Origin: Candidatus Desantisiibacteriota bacterium
Lineage (GTDB): Bacteria > UBA9089 > CG2-30-40-21
Assembly (NCBI GenBank): GCA_016208205.1
Contig: JACQYP010000011.1
Span: 1 to 13,520, forward strand
Direction of reading: 5' to 3'
DNA: 13,520 bases
The notes beneath the pieces were generated by a model. It saw only the letters and a program-made list of their open reading frames with translations, was not told the DNA's origin and made no database searches. Positions 1-5,874 of the stretch are shown in pieces. The first letter of the stretch is position 1, and the number at the start of each line of letters is the position of its first letter. The position numbers and the translations under genes are program-made.

Positions 1-131
1 ATGCTTTGTCAGACTACTCAATAGAAGAATTCCTCCTTGCATTTTATCCACCTCCCAGTGTATTTACTCTATTATACACCAAAAGGACTTTTATTTCAAG
101 TCAGAAAAATGTATTTTTCCCACTAATCTGA

Positions 132-420
132 GGAGAGCCGATATTCTGCCGGATTCCGGTAGATAAAGAATGTCAGATGCTGGTGAATTTTGCTGAGTCT
201 GATAATGATTCGTTTGCATTCAGGAAGATGTCAATCGACGATGTTTTAAGCTCACCTGTATCTGAAAAACTTAAAGGAAAGATTGTTCTGGTTGGAGGGG
301 TTACAGATAAAATTGGAGATATGTACACCACACCATTTGCTTTTTATTCGGGGACAGGTGCTAAACTAACAGCCAAGCTTAGATAATGCTCTTATTTATG
401 CAGCAGCTAATCTTTCTTGA
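132..420 (+). pseudogene. CHASE2-domain fragment, frameshifted and truncated
   Basis: Translation from about 150 reads RIPVDKECQMLVNF, then after a gap LKGKIVLVGGVTDKIGDMYTTPF. This is the C-terminal half of a CHASE2 extracellular sensor domain (pattern IPvDe-g-MLiNF ... lkgKiVliG-t-----D-y-TPF). The frame stops at 384, but the frame entered at 379 continues as LDNALIYAAANLS and stops at 418, which is how CHASE2 domains normally go on (PGVEvhAn-lDNal). One base gained or two lost near 378-381 therefore broke the gene. Upstream, an in-frame TGA at 129 interrupts the frame; the open stretch 3-128 before it I cannot recognise. CHASE2 normally precedes membrane helices and a cyclase, kinase or phosphatase domain, and none follows here. 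The fragment converges on, and overlaps by about 25 bases, the minus-strand gene ending at 396. I see a decayed receptor remnant, not a working gene. Confidence 0.7.
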
Positions 421-668
421 ACTGATACTTTTACCTGATACCCTAAACGGCTTAAGAACTCTTCACAGTCCTCCCAGGCAATCCCAAATGTCTTCACATC
501 AGCTAATCCTAAACGGCTAATGATATCCCGGATAGTATCAAAATTCCCCTTATCAAACTCAGCTTCCATCATCATTAACTCTGCCCAATTTACTAATTCT
601 CTTAGTGTAATCCGATGATAGAGATAATCTGTTAATTTTTGAGCTACATCTTTACTTGTAACCTTCAT
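396..668 (-). CDS. Small conserved-type hypothetical protein, second gene of a two-gene unit
   Basis: Ninety residues, mostly helical and acidic, beginning MKVTSKDVAQKLTDYLYHRI, with a central stretch rich in Met and Glu (ELMMMEAEFDKGNFDTIRDI) and a closing WEDCEEFLSRLGYQVKV. There is no signal peptide or membrane segment, so it should be cytoplasmic. The start is secure: AAGGAGGT lies a few bases before the ATG at 668. It begins 14 bases after the stop of the gene at 683-925, so the two are very probably co-transcribed. I recognise the style as a conserved hypothetical seen with this kind of partner, but I cannot name a domain. Its size, its tight pairing and the operator-like promoter upstream would fit a toxin-antitoxin-like or other small regulatory module, which is inference only. 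A DNA-binding motif is not evident. Confidence 0.75.
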   Translation of the reverse strand: MKVTSKDVAQKLTDYLYHRITLRELVNWAELMMMEAEFDKGNFDTIRDIISRLGLADVKTFGIAWEDCEEFLSRLGYQVKVSVQERLAAA

Positions 669-682
669 TGAAATTTACCTCC

Positions 683-925
683 TTAAGTTCTCTTATGCCC
701 TTTATCCACTGGATACTTTTCGTGAACCTCAACCAACTCTCCTTTTTCATTATAAATTTCTTGATAAAACCTCATTGTTTTTTCTGATGAATCAACTTCT
801 TTAATATACTGGGCATTCCATCCGTAACGGCCTTGAACTTCGTAGAAATAACGGCGTCCACCCGTTTCTAAGTTTTCCCAATCCTCAAACTTTCGCTCAT
901 TTTCCCTTTGCTTATCTTTATCCAT
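683..925 (-). CDS. Small hypothetical protein (WENL-GGRRYFYEVQGRYGW type), first gene of a two-gene unit
   Basis: Eighty residues from the ATG at 925. The frame is open to 964, but the upstream ATG there lacks a ribosome binding site, whereas GGTGGAG lies about 10 bases before 925, so I choose 925. The protein begins with a very charged stretch (MDKDKQRENERKFEDWENLE) and continues with GGRRYFYEVQGRYGWNAQYI, then alternating beta-like segments (KTMRFYQEIYNEKGELVEVHEKYP) and a basic tail DKGHKRT. This suggests a small beta-rich soluble fold. I do not recognise a named family. It lies 14 bases upstream of the 90-residue gene and shares its promoter. The pair could be a mobile small-protein cassette, since it sits against the decayed CHASE2 gene. 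Function unknown. Confidence 0.75.
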   Translation of the reverse strand: MDKDKQRENERKFEDWENLETGGRRYFYEVQGRYGWNAQYIKEVDSSEKTMRFYQEIYNEKGELVEVHEKYPVDKGHKRT

Positions 926-1006
926 ATATTTTATTCTCCACCATAGCATGATAGATATATGCAATTACCATTTGTAATTACTTCTCTATGTTTGAGTTAA
1001 GGTTTG

Positions 1007-1039
1007 CATACCCTATTCATACCCTATCTATACCCTATC
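1007..1039. repeat. Three tandem 11-bp repeats in the leader of the small two-gene unit
   Basis: Three head-to-tail copies of an 11-bp unit, CATACCCTATT / CATACCCTATC / TATACCCTATC, at 1007-1017, 1018-1028 and 1029-1039. They lie in the predicted 5' leader of the minus-strand gene pair, between its promoter (1113-1141) and its start (925). An 11-bp period places each copy on about the same helix face, as expected for iterated protein-binding sites. This is inference; no binding protein is known. Confidence 0.6.
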
Positions 1040-1100
1040 CGTTCCTTTGATCAATAAAAATTATCATGCTATTATTAAGATAGAAAATAAAAACAATCTT

Positions 1101-1141
1101 TTTTCTGCTTCTATTATAACAGAAGGATGCAGAAAAGTCAA
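1101..1141 (-). promoter_or_regulatory. Strong sigma70-type promoter with an overlapping inverted repeat
   Basis: Reading the minus strand, TTGACT (1141-1136) is followed after exactly 17 bases by TATAAT (1118-1113), 5/6 and 6/6 to consensus. An inverted repeat TTTTCTGC (1101-1108) / GCAGAAAA (1129-1136), with inner TTCT/AGAA matches, brackets the -10 element and reaches the -35, an ideal place for a repressor. Transcription would start near 1106 and run through the 11-bp repeats into the gene pair at 925 and 668. Confidence 0.75.
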
Positions 1142-1256
1142 GTTTGATAAAAATTGTTTTCTGAAAAGGGGGTGGTTAAATTGAGGGTGGTTATTCTTTA
1201 TCAGCAGGTATGGATTCGTGTCTCGACAAAAAAATTTTAATTAGGAGATAACTGAA

Positions 1257-1620
1257 ATGAAAAAGATACTAATGAGCTTTTTCGTAGCGGCACTGATGCT
1301 GGGAATTTTCATGGTGCCGCAAATAGCTAATGCTGACATCATTATTGACGATCAAAGCAGTGGGTTTGAAAAATATGGCGACAGCACCCATTGGTGGTCC
1401 AAAAATGTTGGGTATAATAACAAGATAAGGTATTACCTTTAAGAAATCAGGAGAGTGGAGAATAAAGATATATAATATCGTTGGAGAGCTGATAGTAGAA
1501 AGTGGCGAATGCAAGGATGAGTTTGTATGGAAACCAATTTCTTGTGCCAGTGGTATTTACTTGTATATTATCACTGGTAATAGCGAGAAGATTACAGGTA
1601 AGATCGCTATAATCCGGTAG
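1257..1620 (+). pseudogene. Secreted protein remnant: signal peptide plus golvesin-like start fused out of frame to a FlgD-Ig/sorting-like tail
   Basis: An AGGAGA site precedes ATG 1257. The first frame gives a clear Sec signal peptide (MKKILMSFFVAALMLGIFMV ... ANA) and then IIIDDQSSGFEKYGDSTHWW...GYNN, which resembles the start of golvesin-type extracellular domains. It stops at 1442. From about 1429 another frame reads GITFKKSGEWRIKIYNIVGE, then ...FVWKP...CASGIYLYIITGNSEKITGKIAIIR, stopping at 1620. That is the hallmark of the FlgD Ig-like / type IX sorting-like C-terminal domain (IYNi-GElv ... W-----asGiYiY-i ... ktGKiaiiR). The middle of a larger exported protein seems to be deleted and the ends joined out of frame. 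The PorV-like gene directly downstream fits a system that exports such proteins. Homology calls are from recognition, not from a search. Confidence 0.7.
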
Positions 1621-1633
1621 GATTTAGCTTAAT

Positions 1634-1664
1634 GGTGTGCAATAGGCTTATCCTATTGCACACC
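1634..1664 (+). terminator. Perfect 13-bp hairpin between the broken secreted-protein gene and porV
   Basis: GGTGTGCAATAGG (1634-1646) and its exact complement CCTATTGCACACC (1652-1664) enclose a five-base loop and are followed by AAATTTT. It lies 14 bases after the stop at 1620 and 11 bases before the AAGGAGG site of the next gene. It may end transcription of the upstream gene or act in the porV leader. The T-run is short, so a rho-independent terminator is likely but not certain. Confidence 0.55.
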
Positions 1665-1691
1665 AAATTTTCCACAAGGAGGTTGATTAAA

Positions 1692-2600
1692 ATGAATAGA
1701 TTATTGATTGAATTAGTAATAGGTGTTGGGTTTTTATGTTACACTTCTGCAGATGCTGCAGAAAATGGAAGTTCTGGTGGACAGCTGCTTAAGATTGGCG
1801 TGGGCGCAAGACCCGCAGCCATGGGTGAGGCATTTTGTGGCGTGAATGGTGATGTAAACAATATTTATTACAACCCGGCAGGGCTGGCTCAAATACGAAA
1901 TGCTCAATTTTCTGTGAATCATCAAGAATGGCTGGATGATCTTCGGCACGAGTCTATAAGCTATGTCCGGCCATGGTTTGATGGAGTAGCAGGGATGAGC
2001 ATGGCTTGCTTGACCATGGACGAGCTATCCGGTAGCAATGCCCTTGGCAATACAACTGGCAGCTTTGATGCCAATGATATGGTTGCAGGGGTTACTTATG
2101 CAAAGACACTCAGGGAACATCTTGCAATAGGAATGGGATTGAAACTGCTTCGACAAAAAATAGCCTCAGAAAACGCCACAGCTATATCAGGGGATATGGG
2201 AGCAATTCTAAGGCTGAGCAAATCTCTCTCACTCGGTACTACTGTCCAGAATTTGGGGACAAAGGTAAAATTTGTAAATGAGAGTGACAGCCTGCCAATA
2301 ATCTTCAAAATCGGGGGTGCTTACAGAACACCGGGAGACAGATTGCTTGTGGCTGTAGATGCTAACCAGCCTGTAGATGATGATCTCAGGGTAAATATCG
2401 GTGCAGAATATCAGTTTATCAATAATACATTTGCTATTCGTGGAGGATATAAATCGGGCATCGACCAGGGAGGCGTTACAGCCGGGGCAGGTTTTCATAT
2501 CAGAAACTGCCGGCTTGATTATGCCTTTGTACCTTACGGTGGTTTAGGAAATACTCATCGGATTTCCTGTTCATTCGGTTCATTCGGAACTAATCAGTAA
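1692..2600 (+). CDS. PorV/PorQ family outer-membrane beta-barrel protein
   Basis: This is a 302-residue protein. AAGGAGG (1676-1682) lies nine bases before ATG 1692, so I prefer this start to the ATG at 1632, which sits in a hairpin and adds no signal peptide. Residues 1-22 are a Sec signal peptide ending near SADA-A. The mature start has the family signature GGQLLKIGVGARPAAMGEAF followed by YYNPAGLAQ, then alternating short beta-strands (MSMACLTM, AVGVTYAKTL-type, LSLGTTVQNLG, VNIGAEYQF, FAIRGGYKSG, AGAGFHI, LDYAFVPYGGLGNTHRISCSF) that end in an aromatic-bordered strand typical of an outer-membrane barrel. PorV proteins act in type IX secretion as shuttles for proteins with C-terminal sorting domains, but many relatives of unknown role occur in other phyla. 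The sorting-like tail remnant next door supports an export role, by inference. Size and ends look complete. Confidence 0.85.
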   Translation: MNRLLIELVIGVGFLCYTSADAAENGSSGGQLLKIGVGARPAAMGEAFCGVNGDVNNIYYNPAGLAQIRNAQFSVNHQEWLDDLRHESISYVRPWFDGVAGMSMACLTMDELSGSNALGNTTGSFDANDMVAGVTYAKTLREHLAIGMGLKLLRQKIASENATAISGDMGAILRLSKSLSLGTTVQNLGTKVKFVNESDSLPIIFKIGGAYRTPGDRLLVAVDANQPVDDDLRVNIGAEYQFINNTFAIRGGYKSGIDQGGVTAGAGFHIRNCRLDYAFVPYGGLGNTHRISCSFGSFGTNQ

Positions 2601-2617
2601 TAGCCTATCTGAAAAAC

Positions 2618-2649
2618 CTGCAGGGGCAGAATATCTTCTGTCCCTGCAG
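2618..2649 (+). terminator. Hairpin after the porV-like gene
   Basis: CTGCAGGGGCAGAA (2618-2631) pairs with TTCTGTCCCTGCAG (2636-2649) around the loop TATC: a 14-bp stem with one G-T pair, 18 bases after the stop codon. No U-tract follows, so it is an imperfect intrinsic terminator or an RNA-stabilising hairpin. Confidence 0.5.
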
Positions 2650-2660
2650 CTAACCTGTTA

Positions 2661-2757
2661 CTTACTACCGCGTTAGCTATATGTAGCAAGCACCTTCAGG
2701 TGCGTTTTAGTCTAAGCCGGCGAAAAAGCGAAAGCAAGTAAGCTTTCGCACTCCATA
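2661..2757. repeat. Dispersed ~95-bp repeat, copy 1
   Basis: From CTTACTACCGC through ATGTAGCAAGCACCTTCAGG to CTTTCGCACTCCATA this matches 8018-8109 almost base for base in the same orientation, including a long identical core (2681-2716 against 8038-8073). It contains GCACC-TTCA-GGTGC and the perfect stem GCGAAAGC/GCTTTCGC (2729-2736 with 2743-2750). A palindrome around GCCGCAAGCGG (2764-2774) follows, and an equivalent precedes copy 2. No open reading frame spans it; it is probably a small non-autonomous element. Confidence 0.7.
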
Positions 2758-2826
2758 TTTCAAGCCGCAAGCGGTTACGACGGAACTTTTGACTAATATT
2801 TCTCCAATCACCTGATCACCCCCACC

Positions 2827-3063
2827 TTACCTGTTTACAAACTCACCGGCAAGCAAATCAGATACATTTTTTACAACTACATCTACACAAACCTCATCAT
2901 CTTTTGTCTCAACTAATTTCAACCTGACAACCGCAGTAAGAGGAGCTGTGGATTTTTCAATCCGAGATCCGAGAATGGATGCCCGCAATCTACTATGATC
3001 CCAGTTCCACATTTTTGCCCAAGATCTGCCGACTTTATTGCAAATGCAGGCATATCTTACCAC
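2827..3063 (-). CDS. Doubtful small hypothetical protein
   Basis: An open frame of 78 codons from a GTG at 3063, or 61 codons from the ATG at 3012. The second half, beginning VVRLKLVETKDDEVCVDVVV, has a plausible beta-strand composition; the first half is rich in Cys, Trp and Arg and looks less protein-like. Neither start has a convincing ribosome binding site. A good promoter (3054-3082, minus strand) would begin transcription just inside the frame, so the ATG at 3012 is the more likely start if the gene is real. I do not recognise it. It is the only candidate gene between 2601 and 3200; the rest of that stretch is a hairpin, a dispersed repeat and promoters. Confidence 0.3.
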   Translation of the reverse strand: MVRYACICNKVGRSWAKMWNWDHSRLRASILGSRIEKSTAPLTAVVRLKLVETKDDEVCVDVVVKNVSDLLAGEFVNR

Positions 3064-3082
3064 AAATCTTGTCTCATGTCAA
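3054..3082 (-). promoter_or_regulatory. Sigma70-like promoter facing left
   Basis: On the minus strand TTGACA (3082-3077) is followed after 17 bases by TAAGAT (3059-3054): a perfect -35 and a 4/6 -10. It would drive the doubtful ORF at 2827-3063 or an untranslated RNA. It is back to back with the promoter at 3095-3123. Confidence 0.5.
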
Positions 3083-3094
3083 CAAAAAAACTTC

Positions 3095-3123
3095 TTGACT
3101 TTTGCCTTATTTAGCCATATACT
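3095..3123 (+). promoter_or_regulatory. Sigma70-like promoter for the uracil-DNA glycosylase gene
   Basis: TTGACT (3095-3100), a 17-base spacer and TATACT (3118-3123) match consensus at 5/6 and 5/6. Predicted transcription starts near 3130, leaving a leader of about 70-90 bases that contains the 25-bp repeat at 3140-3164. Confidence 0.7.
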
Positions 3124-3139
3124 GTAACTGCTCAGACAT

Positions 3140-3164
3140 GGTTCAAGGGTTAAGAGAGCAAACC
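3140..3164. repeat. 25-bp dispersed repeat, copy 1
   Basis: The 25 bases beginning GGTTCAAGGGTTAAGAGAGC are identical to 6043-6067 in the same orientation. Here they lie in the predicted leader of the uracil-DNA glycosylase mRNA. Confidence 0.75.
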
Positions 3165-3200
3165 ATCAACTGTGAAGGGAGACAACCTGAGTAATTACAC

Positions 3201-4028
3201 ATGAGGATACACATAGCCATGCTTGACTTGCATCATGAATACATTCAATTACTAAAGCTAACCAGAAGATATATCGAGCAAGAGACAGGGATAAGGATAC
3301 CATTACCTGTCAGGGGTGCTGCTCCAGAGGCAAAGAGGGCAACCACAGGGGGTTGCCCCTACGTGATAGCCCATGTCAGAGAGGAGATCACTCCCCTACC
3401 CTCTGGCAGCAAAGGACAACCTTTAGTGGCGGCTGTAATTGCTGAACCTCCAGCAGGCTTAGAACCTTTGGAAGGCTTAAATATTGATACGATTGAACAG
3501 ATTAAAGGGGAGATTCAGGGTTGCAAAAGGTGTCGTCTGGCACAATATCGAAAAAATATCGTCCCTGGCACAGGTGATCCTGAGGCAAAATTAATGATTA
3601 TCGGGGAGGCACCAGGGGCACAGGAAGACATACAGGGTCAGCCGTTTGTTGGGGATGCAGGGCAGTTATTGACTAAGATGCTTGCTGCTATCCATATCGA
3701 AAGGAAAGATGTTTATATCACCAATGTCGTGAAATGCCGCCCGCAAAGCAACAGAAACCCTAATCACGATGAGATTGAGGCATGTAATTCATACCTTATT
3801 GCTCAGATCAGGGTTATTAAACCAAAGATTATTCTGTGTATGGGGAATTTTGCTGCCAAAACATTGCTTAAAACAGAAAATACGATAAGTACCTTGCGGG
3901 GTAAATTTTTCGATTATCAAGGGATTAAACTCTTGCCTACATACCATCCGGCAGCCCTGCTTTATCACCCTGCATGGAAAAAGGATGCCTGGATAGATAT
4001 GCAACTGTTGCAAAATGAGTTACAGTAG
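3201..4028 (+). CDS. Uracil-DNA glycosylase, type 4-like (Fe-S)
   Basis: This 275-residue protein should remove uracil from DNA to start base-excision repair. The catalytic domain begins near residue 100. It has motif A GEAPGAQED (135-143) followed by QGQPFVGDAGQLL, NVVKCRPQSNRNP, and motif HPAALL (249-254) near the C-terminus. Cys108, Cys111, Cys179 and Cys195 are placed as the four 4Fe-4S ligands of family 4 enzymes. An N-terminal helix (MLDLHHEYIQLLKLTRRYIE) is joined by a long linker (about 38-95), which makes the protein longer than usual; the linker includes residues encoded by a palindromic repeat (3337-3358). ATG 3201 has no close ribosome binding site; ATG 3219 (residue 7), with GAGGA 11 bases before it, is an equally good start. 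A good promoter lies at 3095-3123. The stop codon is inside the palindrome at 4025-4110. Subfamily (4 versus 5) is less certain than the enzyme class. Confidence 0.9.
   Translation: MRIHIAMLDLHHEYIQLLKLTRRYIEQETGIRIPLPVRGAAPEAKRATTGGCPYVIAHVREEITPLPSGSKGQPLVAAVIAEPPAGLEPLEGLNIDTIEQIKGEIQGCKRCRLAQYRKNIVPGTGDPEAKLMIIGEAPGAQEDIQGQPFVGDAGQLLTKMLAAIHIERKDVYITNVVKCRPQSNRNPNHDEIEACNSYLIAQIRVIKPKIILCMGNFAAKTLLKTENTISTLRGKFFDYQGIKLLPTYHPAALLYHPAWKKDAWIDMQLLQNELQ
3337..3358. repeat. Palindromic repeat inside the glycosylase coding sequence
   Basis: GGGCAACC (3337-3344) and GGTTGCCC (3351-3358) form a perfect 8-bp stem with a six-base loop, followed by CCTACG. This closely resembles GGGCAACC...GGTTGCCCCTAC palindromes usually found between genes in many bacterial genomes (recognition, not a search). 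It is translated as part of ATTGGCPYV in the linker of the protein. Confidence 0.65.
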
Positions 4029-4110
4029 ACGAAGCGTCTCGCTTCGTATTCTTATAAGTAGACGAGCCGTCTCGGCTCGTTGAAGATACGAAGCGAGACG
4101 CTTCGTCTAC
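4025..4110. repeat. 25-bp inverted repeat forming a triple-hairpin (cloverleaf-like) element
   Basis: The 25 bases 4025-4049 (GTAGACGAAGCGTCTCGCTT...) are exactly complementary to 4086-4110. Each arm is itself a hairpin (ACGAAGCG-TCT-CGCTTCGT), and the centre holds a third (ACGAGCCG 4062-4069, TCT, CGGCTCGT 4073-4080) beginning with the same GTAGACGA. There are thus three related units, two direct and one inverted. The glycosylase stop codon TAG (4026-4028) is part of the left arm, and the right arm ends 18 bases before the CBS-protein start, so it may act as a terminator or an mRNA-processing site. Confidence 0.85.
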
Positions 4111-4128
4111 AATAGAAAGGAGGCGTTT

Positions 4129-4602
4129 ATGTCCAAACGAATAGATTTTTATACGATAATGGAAAAGTGTAAGGATTTTGGTAAAAAAAAGATTCGGGAT
4201 ATTATGAGCCATGATGTGATTACGGTTAAAGAGGATGGACAGTTTCTTGAGTTTGCAGCAGATATTGAGATGTACGACTACCTTTCGTTTCCTGTAATAG
4301 ATGAAGATAACGAACTTGTAGGCATAATCTCACAGACAGATCTGTTAAAGCTCATCCTGTTTCATGGCTCAACCAGAAACAGACTGCTGGTCGAAAAATG
4401 TTTTCTGGGCATCCCAAGCATTCGCTCAATCATGAGCCTTCATCCCATAACCCTTTCCCCTGATGATACAGTAGATGAGGCTGCATACCTCATGTTTGAG
4501 CATAAGATACAGAGTATCCCTGTGGTTGAGAATAAACGGGTTGTGGGGATAGTAGGCAAGATAGATGTTGTTGGTCGGATATTAAGTATGATGGGGCTGT
4601 AA
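4129..4602 (+). CDS. CBS-domain pair protein
   Basis: A 157-residue soluble protein made of two CBS repeats: about 22-77 (IRDIMSHDVITVKEDGQFLE ... FPVIDEDNELVGIISQTDLL) and about 98-153 (IRSIMSLHPITLSPDDTVDE ... IPVVENKRVVGIVGKIDVVG). Each has the usual beta-alpha-beta-beta-alpha pattern with the G-I-(I/V) strand followed by D-(L/V). Such pairs form a Bateman module that binds adenine nucleotides and regulates a partner. AAAGGAGG lies just before ATG 4129. The next gene, a CPA2-type antiporter, starts 14 bases after the stop, so co-transcription is very likely and a role as the antiporter's nucleotide-sensing subunit is a reasonable inference. It has no catalytic domain of its own. Confidence 0.9.
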   Translation: MSKRIDFYTIMEKCKDFGKKKIRDIMSHDVITVKEDGQFLEFAADIEMYDYLSFPVIDEDNELVGIISQTDLLKLILFHGSTRNRLLVEKCFLGIPSIRSIMSLHPITLSPDDTVDEAAYLMFEHKIQSIPVVENKRVVGIVGKIDVVGRILSMMGL

Positions 4603-4616
4603 AAGGAGTTGTGAGC

Positions 4617-5822
4617 ATGGATGTCATCTTTACCATAGGGATAATATTAATCCTTATCAAGCTTATTGGAGAGGGATTTGAGAGGATAAGCCTTCCGTCT
4701 ATCTTTGGTGAAATTATCTTAGGGATTATTCTTGGGCCTTTACTTAAGCTTATTATCATTTCTACCAGTGATGGCAGTCTTACTCATTCTGCTGCAACGA
4801 TTAAACTTCTTGGAGAGATAGGTATCATCTTTTTGTTGTTTTCCATAGGATTTGAAAAAATTGAATTGGAAAGGTTTTCTGTCTCTATTATCAGGTCATT
4901 GCCGACAGCTATTCTGGGGACAATCTTCCCCTTTCTTGGCGGCTTTCTGGCAGCAATCATTTTTCATCAACAATTTTTCGGGCAGTCTTCTTCAATCAAC
5001 GGGCCATTGTTGGTTGGTCTGGCTATGTCTGCTACCAGTATTGGGGTTAGCCTTCGTGCCCTGAGTGATATGAGGTATCTGGCTACTGCGGCTGGAAGTG
5101 CTATCATTATTTCAGCTGTTGCAGGTGGCTTTATTGGCTTGGTCATCCTCTCTGTTATCATGGGAATTATTCAAACAGGCAATGTTTCATTCCATACCAT
5201 CAGCATTATTTTCCTTGAGACAGGCGGTTTTGGTTTATTGATATTTTTAGCCGGCAAATATGTTTTTCCATGGCTTTCCCGGTTAATAGATAGAATGATT
5301 GTGGAAGAGGCAACCTTTGCCATAATCATCGGCATACTCTTTATGCTTGCCTATCTTACAGAAAAGATGGGACTGAGTGCTATTATCGGTGCCTTTTTAT
5401 TTGGTATCTCTATCTCCATAATCCCAAGGTTTAAGACAGAAACAATGAGTTACAGGATAAGTGGTATTTCCAATGGATTCTTTGTCCCGTTCTTTTTCTT
5501 CAATATCGGACTTTTGCTTGATTTTAAGTCAATAGGTAATATCGGGCTATTTGGCTCAGTGCTTGTCCTTTTGACTATTCTTAGCCAGGTCATGGGCGGG
5601 TTTATCGGCGGTAAGATAGGCAGGTTTAATCTCAGGGATTCACTGATTATTGGTATTGCCCTTATCCCAAGAAATGAGTTGACCTTAGTCATTGCCACGG
5701 TTGGTCTGAATCTGGGGATGCTGACCAAAGATGTCTTTTCAGCTATAATCCTTGTGGTGATAGTTTCTGTGTTAATTACCCCATTGATGCTGCGAGCTGT
5801 TGTCGGGAAATCAGGTAGATAG
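4617..5822 (+). CDS. CPA2-family cation:proton antiporter-like membrane protein lacking the Asp-Asp motif
   Basis: This 401-residue protein has about 12 membrane helices along its full length, the normal size for this family. Family marks are LPSIFGEIILGIILGP near the N-terminus, the AMSATSIGVSLRALSDM helix, AFLFGISIS, FVPFFFFNIGLLLDF, and LIPRNELTLVIATVGL (about 349-364), which carries the conserved charged residues of the late helix. The core helix normally read as AAVIDDVLGL here reads SAVAGGFIGL (about 167-176): aligned without gaps from the ATS motif, both ion-binding Asp residues are Gly. Transport mechanism or activity is therefore in doubt, although the fold looks intact. The ATG at 4617 has AAAGGAG at a spacing of about eight; the GTG at 4611 is too close to it. 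The gene follows the CBS-domain gene as an operon. Its stop codon is the first three bases of a TAGGCTG heptamer array. Confidence 0.88.
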   Translation: MDVIFTIGIILILIKLIGEGFERISLPSIFGEIILGIILGPLLKLIIISTSDGSLTHSAATIKLLGEIGIIFLLFSIGFEKIELERFSVSIIRSLPTAILGTIFPFLGGFLAAIIFHQQFFGQSSSINGPLLVGLAMSATSIGVSLRALSDMRYLATAAGSAIIISAVAGGFIGLVILSVIMGIIQTGNVSFHTISIIFLETGGFGLLIFLAGKYVFPWLSRLIDRMIVEEATFAIIIGILFMLAYLTEKMGLSAIIGAFLFGISISIIPRFKTETMSYRISGISNGFFVPFFFFNIGLLLDFKSIGNIGLFGSVLVLLTILSQVMGGFIGGKIGRFNLRDSLIIGIALIPRNELTLVIATVGLNLGMLTKDVFSAIILVVIVSVLITPLMLRAVVGKSGR

Positions 5823-5857
5823 GCTGTAGGCTGTCAGGAGAGAAGGCTGTGGGCTGT
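5820..5857. repeat. TAGGCTG heptamer repeats starting at the antiporter stop codon
   Basis: TAGGCTG occurs twice in tandem (5820-5826, 5827-5833). A ten-base gap then leads to AGGCTGT (5844-5850) and GGGCTGT (5851-5857). The stop TAG (5820-5822) is the beginning of the first unit. Confidence 0.75.
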
Positions 5858-5874
5858 TAGTAGTTAAGAAATAA

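Noticed and set aside
1143..1256. Riboswitch or promoter ahead of the broken secreted-protein gene
   Set aside because: The leader contains GGTGGTTAAATTGAGGGTGG and a possible TTGATA, but no matching -10 and no fold of a known riboswitch class that I can recognise.
1632..1691. Upstream ATG extending the PorV-like protein by 20 residues
   Set aside because: The added codons lie in a perfect hairpin, have no ribosome binding site and would bury the signal peptide; AAGGAGG before 1692 decides the start.
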